Shown: positions 1-6,316, counted from the stretch's first letter. The stretch: 7,928 nt of DNA from Armatimonadota bacterium (GCA_003516955.1 DPBN01000391.1:1-7928), one strand, 5' to 3'. Translations and numbers: made by a program. Notes: generated by a model from the letters alone, not told the origin.

Positions 1-168
1 CAGGTGGTCACCGTGTCCCCCGACGAGCTGCGCGTCGAGGCGAGAACGGTGACCGGGGAGTTGCACGACTCGTTCCGGATCCTCAAGTCCAGCGACGGCA
101 AGAAGCGCCTGGTGGAGGACTTCGAACCGAGGGTGTACAACCCGGCAGCGACGGAGTCAGCCCAATGA
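1..168 (+). CDS. C-terminal fragment, possibly a metallophosphoesterase
   Basis: Frame 1 is open from the window edge to a TGA at 166-168 and gives 55 residues; the start lies outside the window. The visible part reads as a short beta-rich tail: VVTVSPDELRVEARTV, then a turn (TGELHDSF), RIL, and a charged, disordered-looking end. The pattern of 'V.V..D.L.VEA...G...D.F.I' resembles the last strands of calcineurin-like or purple-acid-phosphatase-like metallophosphoesterases, which hydrolyse phosphate esters and are often exported. No catalytic motif lies in this fragment, so the family call rests on tail similarity recalled from memory and could be wrong; another beta-sandwich protein would look similar. 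That a real gene ends here is better supported than its identity: the frame has gene-like amino-acid content and the next gene starts about 110 bp later on the same strand. Confidence 0.45.
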   Translation, partial: QVVTVSPDELRVEARTVTGELHDSFRILKSSDGKKRLVEDFEPRVYNPAATESAQ

Positions 169-177
169 TGCGGGCCT

Positions 178-204
178 CCGCCGTCGTCCTTGCTCTCTCG
201 GCGG
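178..204 (+). other. Weak hairpin in the gap before oligopeptidase B
   Basis: CCGCCG at 178-183 can pair with CGGCGG at 199-204 across a 15-nt pyrimidine-rich loop. It lies just after the stop of the upstream gene, where a terminator could be expected. There is no T-tract after the stem, so this is not a convincing intrinsic terminator. The rest of the 169-277 gap holds only the promoter-like element described separately. Confidence 0.2.
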
Positions 205-262
205 TCTCGACGGGCCCGACGGGCAGCAGGCTGAGAACCGTGCCAGGGGAGTGCTCATCGGC

Positions 263-268
263 TAGACT
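263..268 (+). promoter_or_regulatory. Putative -10 box (TAGACT) of oligopeptidase B
   Basis: TAGACT fits the TANNNT -10 pattern and ends 9 nt before the ATG at 278. Transcription would then begin about 2-4 nt before the start codon, giving an almost leaderless mRNA. This agrees with the absence of any purine-rich ribosome site between 263 and 277. No TTGACA-like -35 is visible at the usual distance. The same arrangement occurs at 7621 before the OsmC-like gene, which raises confidence slightly. Confidence 0.45.
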
Positions 269-277
269 AAGCCCACG

Positions 278-2368
278 ATGCTCGGTCTCAGCCTGTGGAC
301 TTTGTCGTTGGTCGCACCGCCGTTGGACCTGTCGGTTCCCGAACCGGTGGCCGAGCGGCGCCCGCACGTGCGCCAGATTCACGGCGAACGGTTCCAGGAC
401 GACTACTTCTGGCTCCGCGTCCGGAAGGATCCCGCCGTCCGCAAGTTCCTGGAGGCCTGCAACGAGCACGCCGACGCCGTGATGGCGCCCACCAAGCCCC
501 TCCAGGAGCAGCTGTACAAGGAGATTCTCGGCCGCATTCGGGAGACCGACTCCAGCGTGCCCGTATTCGACCGCGGCTACTACTACTACACGCGGACCGA
601 GAAGGGAAAACCCTATCCGATCCACTGCCGAAAGAAGGGCGGCCTGGGCGCCAAGGAGGAGGTGCTGCTGGACCTGAACCAGTTGGCCCGAGGCAAGCGC
701 TACGTCGACGCGAGCTACTCCGTCAGCCCCAACGGTCGCCTCCTGGCCTATACGCTCGACACCACCGGTTCGCGCGACTACGAGCTGTTCTTCAAGGACC
801 TCTCCACAGGCCGAACGCTGCCCGACCGCTTCGGCACGGTCACCGGGATGGTCTGGGCATCGGACAACCGAACGGTCTTCTACACGACCGAGGACGCCGC
901 TAAGAGATCCTACCGTCTTTATCGCCGGCGGCTCGGCTCCCGGCAGCCAACGCTGCTCTACGAGGAGAAGGACCCCCTCTACAACCTTCTGCTGACCGAG
1001 GATCGCAATCATCGGTTCGCCTACGCGATCTCCGAAAGCATGGAGACCACGGAGTGCCGGGTCTTGGACCTGAACGCTCCGGACAAGGCCCCCCGATTGC
1101 TCCAACGGAGGCGGGAGGGGGTGGAGTACTACCCCACCAGCTTCGGAGACAAGTTCCTGATCCGAACGAACGACGGCGTGAGGGAGTTCCGCCTGGTCGT
1201 GGCGCCCGTCGCCTCGCCCGACCGCCGGCACTGGAAGACGGTACTCACACCCCGACGCGGCGAGACGATCGAGGACGTGGACGCCTTCCGTCGGCACTGG
1301 GTGGTCCGCATCCGAAGGGACGCGGTCGCCAGCCTCCGTGTCCTGGACGTCCGGACTTGGTCTGCCCACACGGTCGCCTTCCCGGAGCCCTACTACTCCG
1401 CGAGCCTCGGGAGCAACCCGATGTTCGACACCAAGCGGTTGCGGATCGAGTACCAGTCGGCGATCACGCCGGCGACCGTTTACGACTACGACCCCACAAC
1501 CCGCAGCCTGAAACAGGTCAAGCGCCAGACGGTCTACGGCTACGATCCGAGCAGATACGAAGTCAGGCTCCTATGGGCCAAGGCGCGCGACGGCGAGCGC
1601 GTGCCGGTTGCGCTGGCGTTCCGCCGCGATGCACAAAGACCCGCCCCGACTCTCCTTGAGGCGTACGGCGCCTACGGAATTCCCAACGACCCCTACTTCC
1701 GCAGTTCCTTCGTCTCCCTACTTGACCGCGGATGGATCCTCGCCTCCGCCCTCGTCCGGGGTGGCGGAGAGCTCGGCGAGCGGTGGCACGACGCCGGCAA
1801 GATGGCCTCCAAGCAGAACACTTTCCGCGACTTGGTGGACTGTGCGCGCTTCCTGCAGACCGAGGGGTGGACCTCGCCGCAGCTCTTGGCCGTAAGCGGC
1901 GGCAGCGCCGGCGGCCTCACGGTGGGTGCGGCCTTGAACAGCAACGCGGAGCTGTTCCGCTCGGCCCTGGTGTACGTGCCCTTTGTGGACGTCGTCAATA
2001 CGATGCTGGACGAGACGCTGCCCCTCACCACCGGCGAGTTCATCGAGTGGGGCAATCCCAAGATTCCCCAGCAGTACCGCTGGATCCGGGCCTACTCTCC
2101 CTACGACAACGTCGCGCCCAAGGACTACCCGGCCATGCTGGTGCGCACCGGCTGGAACGACACCAACGTCCCTTACTGGGAGGCCGCCAAGTGGGTAGCC
2201 CGGCTCAGGGCCCTGCGCACGGATCGCTCCAAGCCGCTGCTCCTCAAGGTGGACTTCTCCACGGGTCACGGCGGCGCCAGCGGCCGGTACGACGCGCTGC
2301 GCGACGAGGCCTTCGACCAGGCGTTCCTGCTCGCGACGGTCGGAGAAGGCTCCTTCCGGGTACCCTGA
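278..2368 (+). CDS. ptrB: Oligopeptidase B (S9A serine peptidase)
   Basis: 696 residues. Members of this family cleave small peptides after basic residues. The N-terminal part (about 22-95) matches the family strongly: PVAERRPH, DDYFWLR, TKPLQEQLYKEI, GRIRETDSSVP. A beta-propeller region follows (about 95-405), then an alpha/beta hydrolase domain (about 410-690). The triad is intact: Ser543 in GGSAGG, Asp628 in GWNDTNVPYW, His664 in GHGGASGR. The 85- and 36-residue spacings are almost those recalled for E. coli PtrB (532, 617, 652). The first 20 residues are extra relative to E. coli and hydrophobic (MLGLSLWTLSLVAPP) without positive charge, so export or membrane association is possible; most relatives are cytosolic. 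The start is well fixed: an in-frame TAG lies at 263-265, and this is the first ATG after it. There is no Shine-Dalgarno. Two substrate-pocket acidic positions differ from the enteric enzymes (see findings). Confidence 0.95.
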   Translation: MLGLSLWTLSLVAPPLDLSVPEPVAERRPHVRQIHGERFQDDYFWLRVRKDPAVRKFLEACNEHADAVMAPTKPLQEQLYKEILGRIRETDSSVPVFDRGYYYYTRTEKGKPYPIHCRKKGGLGAKEEVLLDLNQLARGKRYVDASYSVSPNGRLLAYTLDTTGSRDYELFFKDLSTGRTLPDRFGTVTGMVWASDNRTVFYTTEDAAKRSYRLYRRRLGSRQPTLLYEEKDPLYNLLLTEDRNHRFAYAISESMETTECRVLDLNAPDKAPRLLQRRREGVEYYPTSFGDKFLIRTNDGVREFRLVVAPVASPDRRHWKTVLTPRRGETIEDVDAFRRHWVVRIRRDAVASLRVLDVRTWSAHTVAFPEPYYSASLGSNPMFDTKRLRIEYQSAITPATVYDYDPTTRSLKQVKRQTVYGYDPSRYEVRLLWAKARDGERVPVALAFRRDAQRPAPTLLEAYGAYGIPNDPYFRSSFVSLLDRGWILASALVRGGGELGERWHDAGKMASKQNTFRDLVDCARFLQTEGWTSPQLLAVSGGSAGGLTVGAALNSNAELFRSALVYVPFVDVVNTMLDETLPLTTGEFIEWGNPKIPQQYRWIRAYSPYDNVAPKDYPAMLVRTGWNDTNVPYWEAAKWVARLRALRTDRSKPLLLKVDFSTGHGGASGRYDALRDEAFDQAFLLATVGEGSFRVP
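2361..2366 (+). promoter_or_regulatory. Possible -10 box (TACCCT) for the fluoride operon
   Basis: TACCCT keeps the T, A and final T of a TANNNT -10 element and overlaps the oligopeptidase stop codon. Transcription starting about 7 nt downstream would begin near 2373, exactly where the riboswitch region starts. No -35 is recognisable. The alternative is that the riboswitch is transcribed by read-through from the oligopeptidase gene. Confidence 0.25.
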
Positions 2369-2372
2369 AACG

Positions 2373-2437
2373 TCTCCGGGCGATGGAGTCCGCCCCTGCC
2401 CAAACCGCCGCCTGCGGCTGATGACTCCTGTCGGAGA
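2373..2437 (+). promoter_or_regulatory. Fluoride riboswitch (crcB motif) with expression platform
   Basis: The aptamer spans 2378-2428. Stem P1 pairs GGGCG (2378-2382) with CGCCC (2391-2395). The second hairpin pairs GCCG (2407-2410) with CGGC (2415-2418) around a CCTG loop. The P1 loop segment GGAGTC (2385-2390) pairs perfectly with GACTCC (2423-2428) as the pseudoknot. The conserved segments of the class are present: GGCGATG at the start, CAAAC before the second hairpin, and GGCTGATG leading into the pseudoknot. The P1-to-CAAAC linker is about five nucleotides longer than in the T. petrophila aptamer as I remember it. The flanks form the likely expression platform: TCTCCG (2373-2378) is complementary to CGGAGA (2432-2437), which contains the crcB ribosome site. 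No terminator with a T-run follows, which favours translational control. The gene directly downstream is a fluoride channel, the classic target. Confidence 0.93.
2433..2436 (+). promoter_or_regulatory. Shine-Dalgarno of crcB, selects the start at 2444
   Basis: GGAG at 2433-2436 lies 7 nt before the ATG at 2444 but only 1 nt before the in-frame ATG at 2438. The spacing therefore favours 2444 as the real start. The site lies inside the segment that can be sequestered by the 5' end of the riboswitch. Confidence 0.6.
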
Positions 2438-2443
2438 ATGCGC

Positions 2444-2842
2444 ATGGGTGAGACGCTGGAGAAGTTCCTGTGGGTCGGTTTGGGCGGCGCGATCGGAGCG
2501 AGCGCGCGCTACGGCTTGGGCGGGTGGCTGCAGTCCCGATTCGGGGCGAGCTTCCCCTGGCAGACGATCGTGATCAACCTCACCGGGTCCTTGCTGATCG
2601 GTCTGGTTCTCGGCTTCGCGAACGTCCTTCAGGATCCCACCCGCCTGAGACTTTTCGTCGCGATCGGCATCCTAGGCGGCTACACCACGTACTCGACGTT
2701 CGCGTACGAGGGGCTCATGCTGCTGGCCGACCGCCGCTACCTCCCGGCGCTCTTTTACGTGCAGTTCACCGCGCTCGGAACGGTTTTCTCCGCCTGGGTC
2801 GGGCTGGTTGTGGCTAGAATGCTGACAGGGGGACGCGCATGA
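2444..2842 (+). CDS. crcB: Fluoride channel Fluc/CrcB
   Basis: 132 residues from the ATG at 2444; an in-frame ATG at 2438 would add two residues but sits too close to the GGAG site. Fluc proteins are small dimeric membrane channels that let fluoride leave the cytoplasm. Four hydrophobic segments are visible at about 5-28, 36-60, 67-94 and 100-126. Family signatures are present: GGAIGASARYGLGGW in the first helix, NLTGSLLIG in the second (Asn45), and GGYTTYSTFAYE around the break in the third helix (residues 79-89). The usual TTFSTF reads TTYSTF here, so the first residue of the Phe box is Tyr83 while Phe86 is kept. There is a single gene, so the channel would be a homodimer rather than a two-gene heterodimer. 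It is controlled by the fluoride riboswitch just upstream, and its stop overlaps the next gene by 4 bp (ATGA). Confidence 0.96.
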   Translation: MGETLEKFLWVGLGGAIGASARYGLGGWLQSRFGASFPWQTIVINLTGSLLIGLVLGFANVLQDPTRLRLFVAIGILGGYTTYSTFAYEGLMLLADRRYLPALFYVQFTALGTVFSAWVGLVVARMLTGGRA

Positions 2843-3201
2843 AGATCGAGGGCAAGGCGAAGGCTGTGGCGATCTACGTCGGCGAGAGCGACCGCTGGAA
2901 GGGCCAACCGCTCTACGTCGCGATCGTCGAGGAAGCGAGGCGCCTCGGGATGGCCGGGGCCTCAGTGTTCCGCGGCATGATGGGCTTTGGGGCGAACAGC
3001 CGCATCCACACCGCATCGATCCTGCGCCTGAGCGAGGACCTTCCCGTCTCCATCCACATCGTGGACGTCGAGGAGCGCATCAAGCCGTTCCTGAGGGTGC
3101 TGGACGACATGGTGTCCGAGGGGCTGGTCGTGACCTGCGACGTAACCGTGGAGCGTTACGTCCACTCCGGCGGCCCCGCCCAGGGTGGAGGCAAGCCGTG
3201 A
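2839..3201 (+). CDS. DUF190 family protein
   Basis: 120 residues, full length for the DUF190 (COG1993) family: small soluble proteins with a predicted PII-like ferredoxin fold and no established biochemical role. Recognisable blocks are KAVAIYVGESDRWKGQPLY near the N terminus, the helix IVEEARRLGMAGASVFRGMMGFG (residues 29-51), SRIHTASILRLSEDLPV, and a final strand-helix-strand ending TCDVTVERY. The ATG overlaps the crcB stop (ATGA, 2839-2842), and GGGGG at 2828-2832, 6 nt upstream, can serve as ribosome site. DUF190 genes are often found next to crcB, so a role in fluoride handling, perhaps as a regulator or partner of the channel, is a reasonable inference but unproven. The last ten residues are Gly/Pro-rich and probably disordered. 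Confidence 0.9.
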   Translation: MKIEGKAKAVAIYVGESDRWKGQPLYVAIVEEARRLGMAGASVFRGMMGFGANSRIHTASILRLSEDLPVSIHIVDVEERIKPFLRVLDDMVSEGLVVTCDVTVERYVHSGGPAQGGGKP

Positions 3202-3770
3202 GCATCGTCGCTCTCAGCCGGCAGTTCGGATCGGGCTCGCAGATCGTGGCTGCGCAGTTGGCCGAAGACCTCGGCTGGAGGGTGGTCGACCGTGAGATCC
3301 TGGAAGAGGAGGCACGGCTGGCGGGTGTCCCTTTGCCGAACGTGATGCATCGGGACGAGAGGGCGCCGTCCGTCATCGAGTCCTGGGCCCGCAAGGGCGA
3401 CGCCGAGCGGTACTTCCAAGCGCTGATGGCCGCCGTGCGCAAGTTCGCGGAGCAGGGCCACGTGGTGTTCGTGGGACGCGGCGCTGGATTCATCCTTCGG
3501 GATCGTCCTTGCGTGCACGTGCGCCTGGTTGCAGAGACCGAGTTCCGCGTGCGCAGGGTGATGCAGGTCCGCTGGGTCGGCGAGGATCAGGCCATGGCGA
3601 TGATCCGCGCGAACGACGAGGAGAGGGCCGCCTTCCACCGCCGCTTCTTCGGGGTGGACTGGAACGACCCGACCCACTACCACGCCACCCTCTGCACCTC
3701 CCTGGCTGGACCCGAGCAGGCGGCCCGCACCCTCGCGGCCATCGTTCGGGCTTGGCCGTGGGAGGGCTGA
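3198..3770 (+). CDS. Cytidylate kinase-like family protein
   Basis: 190 residues from a GTG start that overlaps the DUF190 stop (GTGA, 3198-3201); GGAGG at 3187-3191 gives a good ribosome site 6 nt upstream. The protein matches the cytidylate-kinase-like family (PF13189 type), P-loop proteins related to CMP kinase whose substrate is mostly unknown. Visible blocks: SRQFGSGSQIVAAQLAEDLG (residues 7-26, the P-loop region), VVDREIL at the end of the next strand, VVFVGRGAGFILRDRP (about 89-104), and the late FFGVDWNDPTHYHATLCTS block typical of the family. The P-loop has no Lys at the Walker A position and reads GSGSQI where I remember relatives as GSGGRE or GSGGSE. No membrane segments are seen, so it is cytosolic. 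As third gene of a translationally coupled, riboswitch-controlled operon it should rise with the fluoride channel. It is not the housekeeping Cmk, which is longer and has a canonical P-loop. Confidence 0.85.
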   Translation: MSIVALSRQFGSGSQIVAAQLAEDLGWRVVDREILEEEARLAGVPLPNVMHRDERAPSVIESWARKGDAERYFQALMAAVRKFAEQGHVVFVGRGAGFILRDRPCVHVRLVAETEFRVRRVMQVRWVGEDQAMAMIRANDEERAAFHRRFFGVDWNDPTHYHATLCTSLAGPEQAARTLAAIVRAWPWEG

Positions 3771-3777
3771 GGCCCCG

Positions 3778-6297
3778 TCAACGCACGATTTCGTAGTACA
3801 GAGTCGCCTGCCCGCTCGGCGCGCCCTGAACCGTTGCGCGGAAGTAAAGGTTGCCGCCGGACCACGTGCTGGGCACCACGCCGACCCTCTGTCCTGAGAG
3901 GTCCAGACGGTAGACCGTCGGCTTGGCGGTGCCGCCCAGCGTCAGACCGATGTTCGCGGTGCCGTTGCGGACCAAGTACGGCAAGCTTCCATACTGCTCA
4001 AGCATCGTCCGATCCGGGCCGGAGAACCGCGTCCCCGTGTTCAGGAGGTCGGTGAGGTGCACGAAGAGCATCCGCCGACTCTCGGGCAGGGGCAGGTCGT
4101 CCAGCGCCGTCACCCAGACCGCGGCCCTCGCGCCGCTCGGCGTCGACGCCAGGCGGTTCGCACGGATCGTCCTGCCGGGCGTCGTGAACACCCCCTCGGT
4201 CTTCGGCGTCAGCACCGCGAACGTGCCGATGCCCAGCCAGATCTTGATCTGCGGATGGAGCGACGGCGGAGGCACGTTGACGGACCGTTGCACGTTGCTC
4301 CACCGAGCCGCGAACGGATCCACCCAGGGACCCGAGAAAGCCGCCGCTCCCGCCGACTGCGGCTGGACCAGCACCGTGGCCTCCCCGACGGCCGCGTTCA
4401 GGTGCCGCCAAAGATACAGGCTGACCACCGCCCTCTCCGCCGCCTGCCTCAGCGGGTCCCTCTGAAGGTCGAACCAGCTTGCCGCCCCCGGAGACGCGAT
4501 GTCCGTCGCATCGTGCGACCAGGCGAACCTCCACACTCCGTCCCAATCCTGCGCGGCGGCCACCGCCCCGAAGAACAGGCCCGACTCGGAACGGTAGGGG
4601 TTCGGGAACACATAGTTGAACTCGCTCACAGTGAACGGCTTCCCGCGCATCCGCCCGTAGGCCACATTCCGGAGGGAGCCACCGAAGTCGCGGACCGAAA
4701 GCTCCATCGTGTGCCCCGAGGGCAGCGCGAAGGCCTGCTGCGGAAACGACGGATGGTCCCAATAGAAGTGGTCATCCACGTAGTCCAGGTCGACGCGGCT
4801 CCTCACCAGCGCCTGCTGGTTCCTCCAGCCGTTCGTGTCGGTGAGCAGGGCCTTGACCCCGATCGAGCGCAGCTTGTCGCGCATCCACTGGAACGCGGCC
4901 CGGTGCAGGTCCGCACCGAAGCGCGCTCCGGCGTCCGTGTACGGGTCGAAGGAGCCGGAATTGCCCGCGGCCCTCCAAGCCGCGTCCAGCTTCGCCCGGA
5001 GCGTCGGCCCGCAGGACAGGTACGCGGACGCGATGTTGTTCTCGTTGACCACGCAGATCCAGGCGATCGCCGGGTCGTCCTTCCAGGCCAAGCCGGTGTA
5101 GGGGTTCACGTGCTCCAGCAGCCCCCTGGCGAAGGCCCACCAGTTCTCGCGCGCTCCTTGGTCCACCAAAAGCAGCGCCTTGTACTCGTCCGTCCCGATC
5201 GTGCCGGGGATCACCTCATCGCGACGGACCTGGCGCAGGGTGAAGAGGTCCAGGCTCACGTAGATGCCGTTCGCCTTCAGGCGGCTCACCAGGTAGTCCA
5301 TCCGGTCGAGCACCAGCGGGTCCAGATTGGTGCTGCTGCCCGTCTCCGAGGAGCGCCAGCCACCCGTCAGGTCGACGTCGAAGTGATGGAGTCGCGCACA
5401 GTTGTATCCCATGCGACGCAGCCGCACGGCCAAGGCGTCCGCGTCCGTCTTCGAGGGGTACGCGCACGAGAAGACCAAGTTCGGCCCCAGAAACCTCTCC
5501 GCGACGTTCGGGGTGTTCTCAAAGGCGAACTTGCCGTTCACCACCTTCAGCCAGCCCTTCGAGCCGGCCGGTGCGACGTTCGACGGGGAGAAGTCCAGCG
5601 CCGAGCCGGCGGCCACCTCGGCGACCGGCCAAAGCGGCACCCAGTCTGGTCCCTCTTGGATGGTCACAGGACCCTCGGGCCAGAGCTCCGTGGCTCGCTC
5701 GCCCCAAAAGGTCAGGCTCACTCGGACGCGCTGGCCGGCCTGCCATGTGCCCGAGCCCAGGCCGCCCATCCTCAGCTCGAACCCCCCGCCCCACTGGCGG
5801 CTGTCCTGAAGGTAGAGGGACGTGCTGGTGGGAAACGAAAGCGACAGCTTCCGATAGCCGATCGTGAACTCGACCGTCGTGGCGGAGCCCGAGAACAGGT
5901 AGGCCCCGCCACTGGTGGCCGGAAGGGACACCGTCTGCGAACCGATCTTCGCCGTTCCCCCGGCCCACACCCTGGCCGGAAGGTCCAAGGCCGCGAAAAC
6001 GGACTCAATGGTCACGTTCTGGTCCGGAACAGCCTCGAAGGTTGCATTCACCTTGGTGCCGTTCTGCGTCGCGGTCCGCGCCAGGGACGCCCTTTGCCCG
6101 CCTGGGAAGGCAAGCACCGCGTTGCCCGCGCCATCCAGCGACGGCGGCACATAAGCCCAGCCGGAGCCAAACGCCCGCAATTCGAACGTCGCCACCAGGA
6201 GGTCTTCGTCCTGAAGCCGGATGCCCTGGAGCCGGGTGGGATAGGCGTCGTAGCCACCCGGGGCGGCGAGAACCAAAGCGAGGAGCCATGCGTTCAT
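3778..6297 (-). CDS. Exported clan GH-A glycosidase-like protein (cellulase-like TIM barrel)
   Basis: 839 residues. The first 15 (MNAWLLALVLAAPGG) look like a short signal peptide without positive charge, so the protein is probably exported. A beta-rich region of unknown family follows (about 20-240), then a TIM barrel (about 245-640) and a beta-rich C-terminal part ending in LYYEIVR. Barrel features typical of clan GH-A are visible: ARLHHFD with Arg302; Asn418-Glu419 in VVNENN as probable acid/base; His510 and Tyr512 in DDHFYWDH (the HxY of strand 6); and Glu559 in FTVSEFNY as probable nucleophile. The 140-residue spacing between the two Glu suits strands 4 and 7. This points to hydrolysis of a beta-linked polysaccharide or glycoside; the exact GH family and substrate cannot be read. 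An AGGGG ribosome site lies 7 nt before the ATG. The gene converges on the fluoride operon with 7 bp between the stop codons. Confidence 0.8.
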   Translation of the reverse strand: MNAWLLALVLAAPGGYDAYPTRLQGIRLQDEDLLVATFELRAFGSGWAYVPPSLDGAGNAVLAFPGGQRASLARTATQNGTKVNATFEAVPDQNVTIESVFAALDLPARVWAGGTAKIGSQTVSLPATSGGAYLFSGSATTVEFTIGYRKLSLSFPTSTSLYLQDSRQWGGGFELRMGGLGSGTWQAGQRVRVSLTFWGERATELWPEGPVTIQEGPDWVPLWPVAEVAAGSALDFSPSNVAPAGSKGWLKVVNGKFAFENTPNVAERFLGPNLVFSCAYPSKTDADALAVRLRRMGYNCARLHHFDVDLTGGWRSSETGSSTNLDPLVLDRMDYLVSRLKANGIYVSLDLFTLRQVRRDEVIPGTIGTDEYKALLLVDQGARENWWAFARGLLEHVNPYTGLAWKDDPAIAWICVVNENNIASAYLSCGPTLRAKLDAAWRAAGNSGSFDPYTDAGARFGADLHRAAFQWMRDKLRSIGVKALLTDTNGWRNQQALVRSRVDLDYVDDHFYWDHPSFPQQAFALPSGHTMELSVRDFGGSLRNVAYGRMRGKPFTVSEFNYVFPNPYRSESGLFFGAVAAAQDWDGVWRFAWSHDATDIASPGAASWFDLQRDPLRQAAERAVVSLYLWRHLNAAVGEATVLVQPQSAGAAAFSGPWVDPFAARWSNVQRSVNVPPPSLHPQIKIWLGIGTFAVLTPKTEGVFTTPGRTIRANRLASTPSGARAAVWVTALDDLPLPESRRMLFVHLTDLLNTGTRFSGPDRTMLEQYGSLPYLVRNGTANIGLTLGGTAKPTVYRLDLSGQRVGVVPSTWSGGNLYFRATVQGAPSGQATLYYEIVR

Positions 6298-6316
6298 CGG
6301 TGAACCCCTATCGAAG

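Noticed and set aside
165..482. A 105-codon plus-strand frame starting at the stop of the first gene, with a signal-peptide-like opening (MMRASAVVLALSAVSTG)
   Set aside because: After about 35 residues it runs out of frame through the conserved oligopeptidase N terminus and becomes Arg/Ser/Thr/Pro-rich. It is probably a chance opening, although the first residues look tempting.
83..1369. A 428-codon minus-strand open frame over the oligopeptidase gene
   Set aside because: It is antisense to a well-recognised peptidase, shows low-complexity composition and no motifs, and is explained by GC-rich codon bias.
2361..2440. A transcription-terminator type expression platform after the fluoride aptamer
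   Set aside because: No stem followed by a T-run occurs between the pseudoknot and the crcB start; the sequence goes straight into the ribosome site.
3764..3775. GGGC-TGAG-GCCC hairpin at the convergent junction as a bidirectional terminator
   Set aside because: The stem is only 4 bp and no T-tract follows on either strand.
4057..6303. A 748-codon open frame on the plus strand, fully antisense to the glycosidase gene
   Set aside because: Its translation is rich in Arg, Pro, His, Gln and Gly without any domain pattern, as expected for the antisense shadow of a GC-rich gene. The minus-strand reading has a signal peptide and catalytic motifs.
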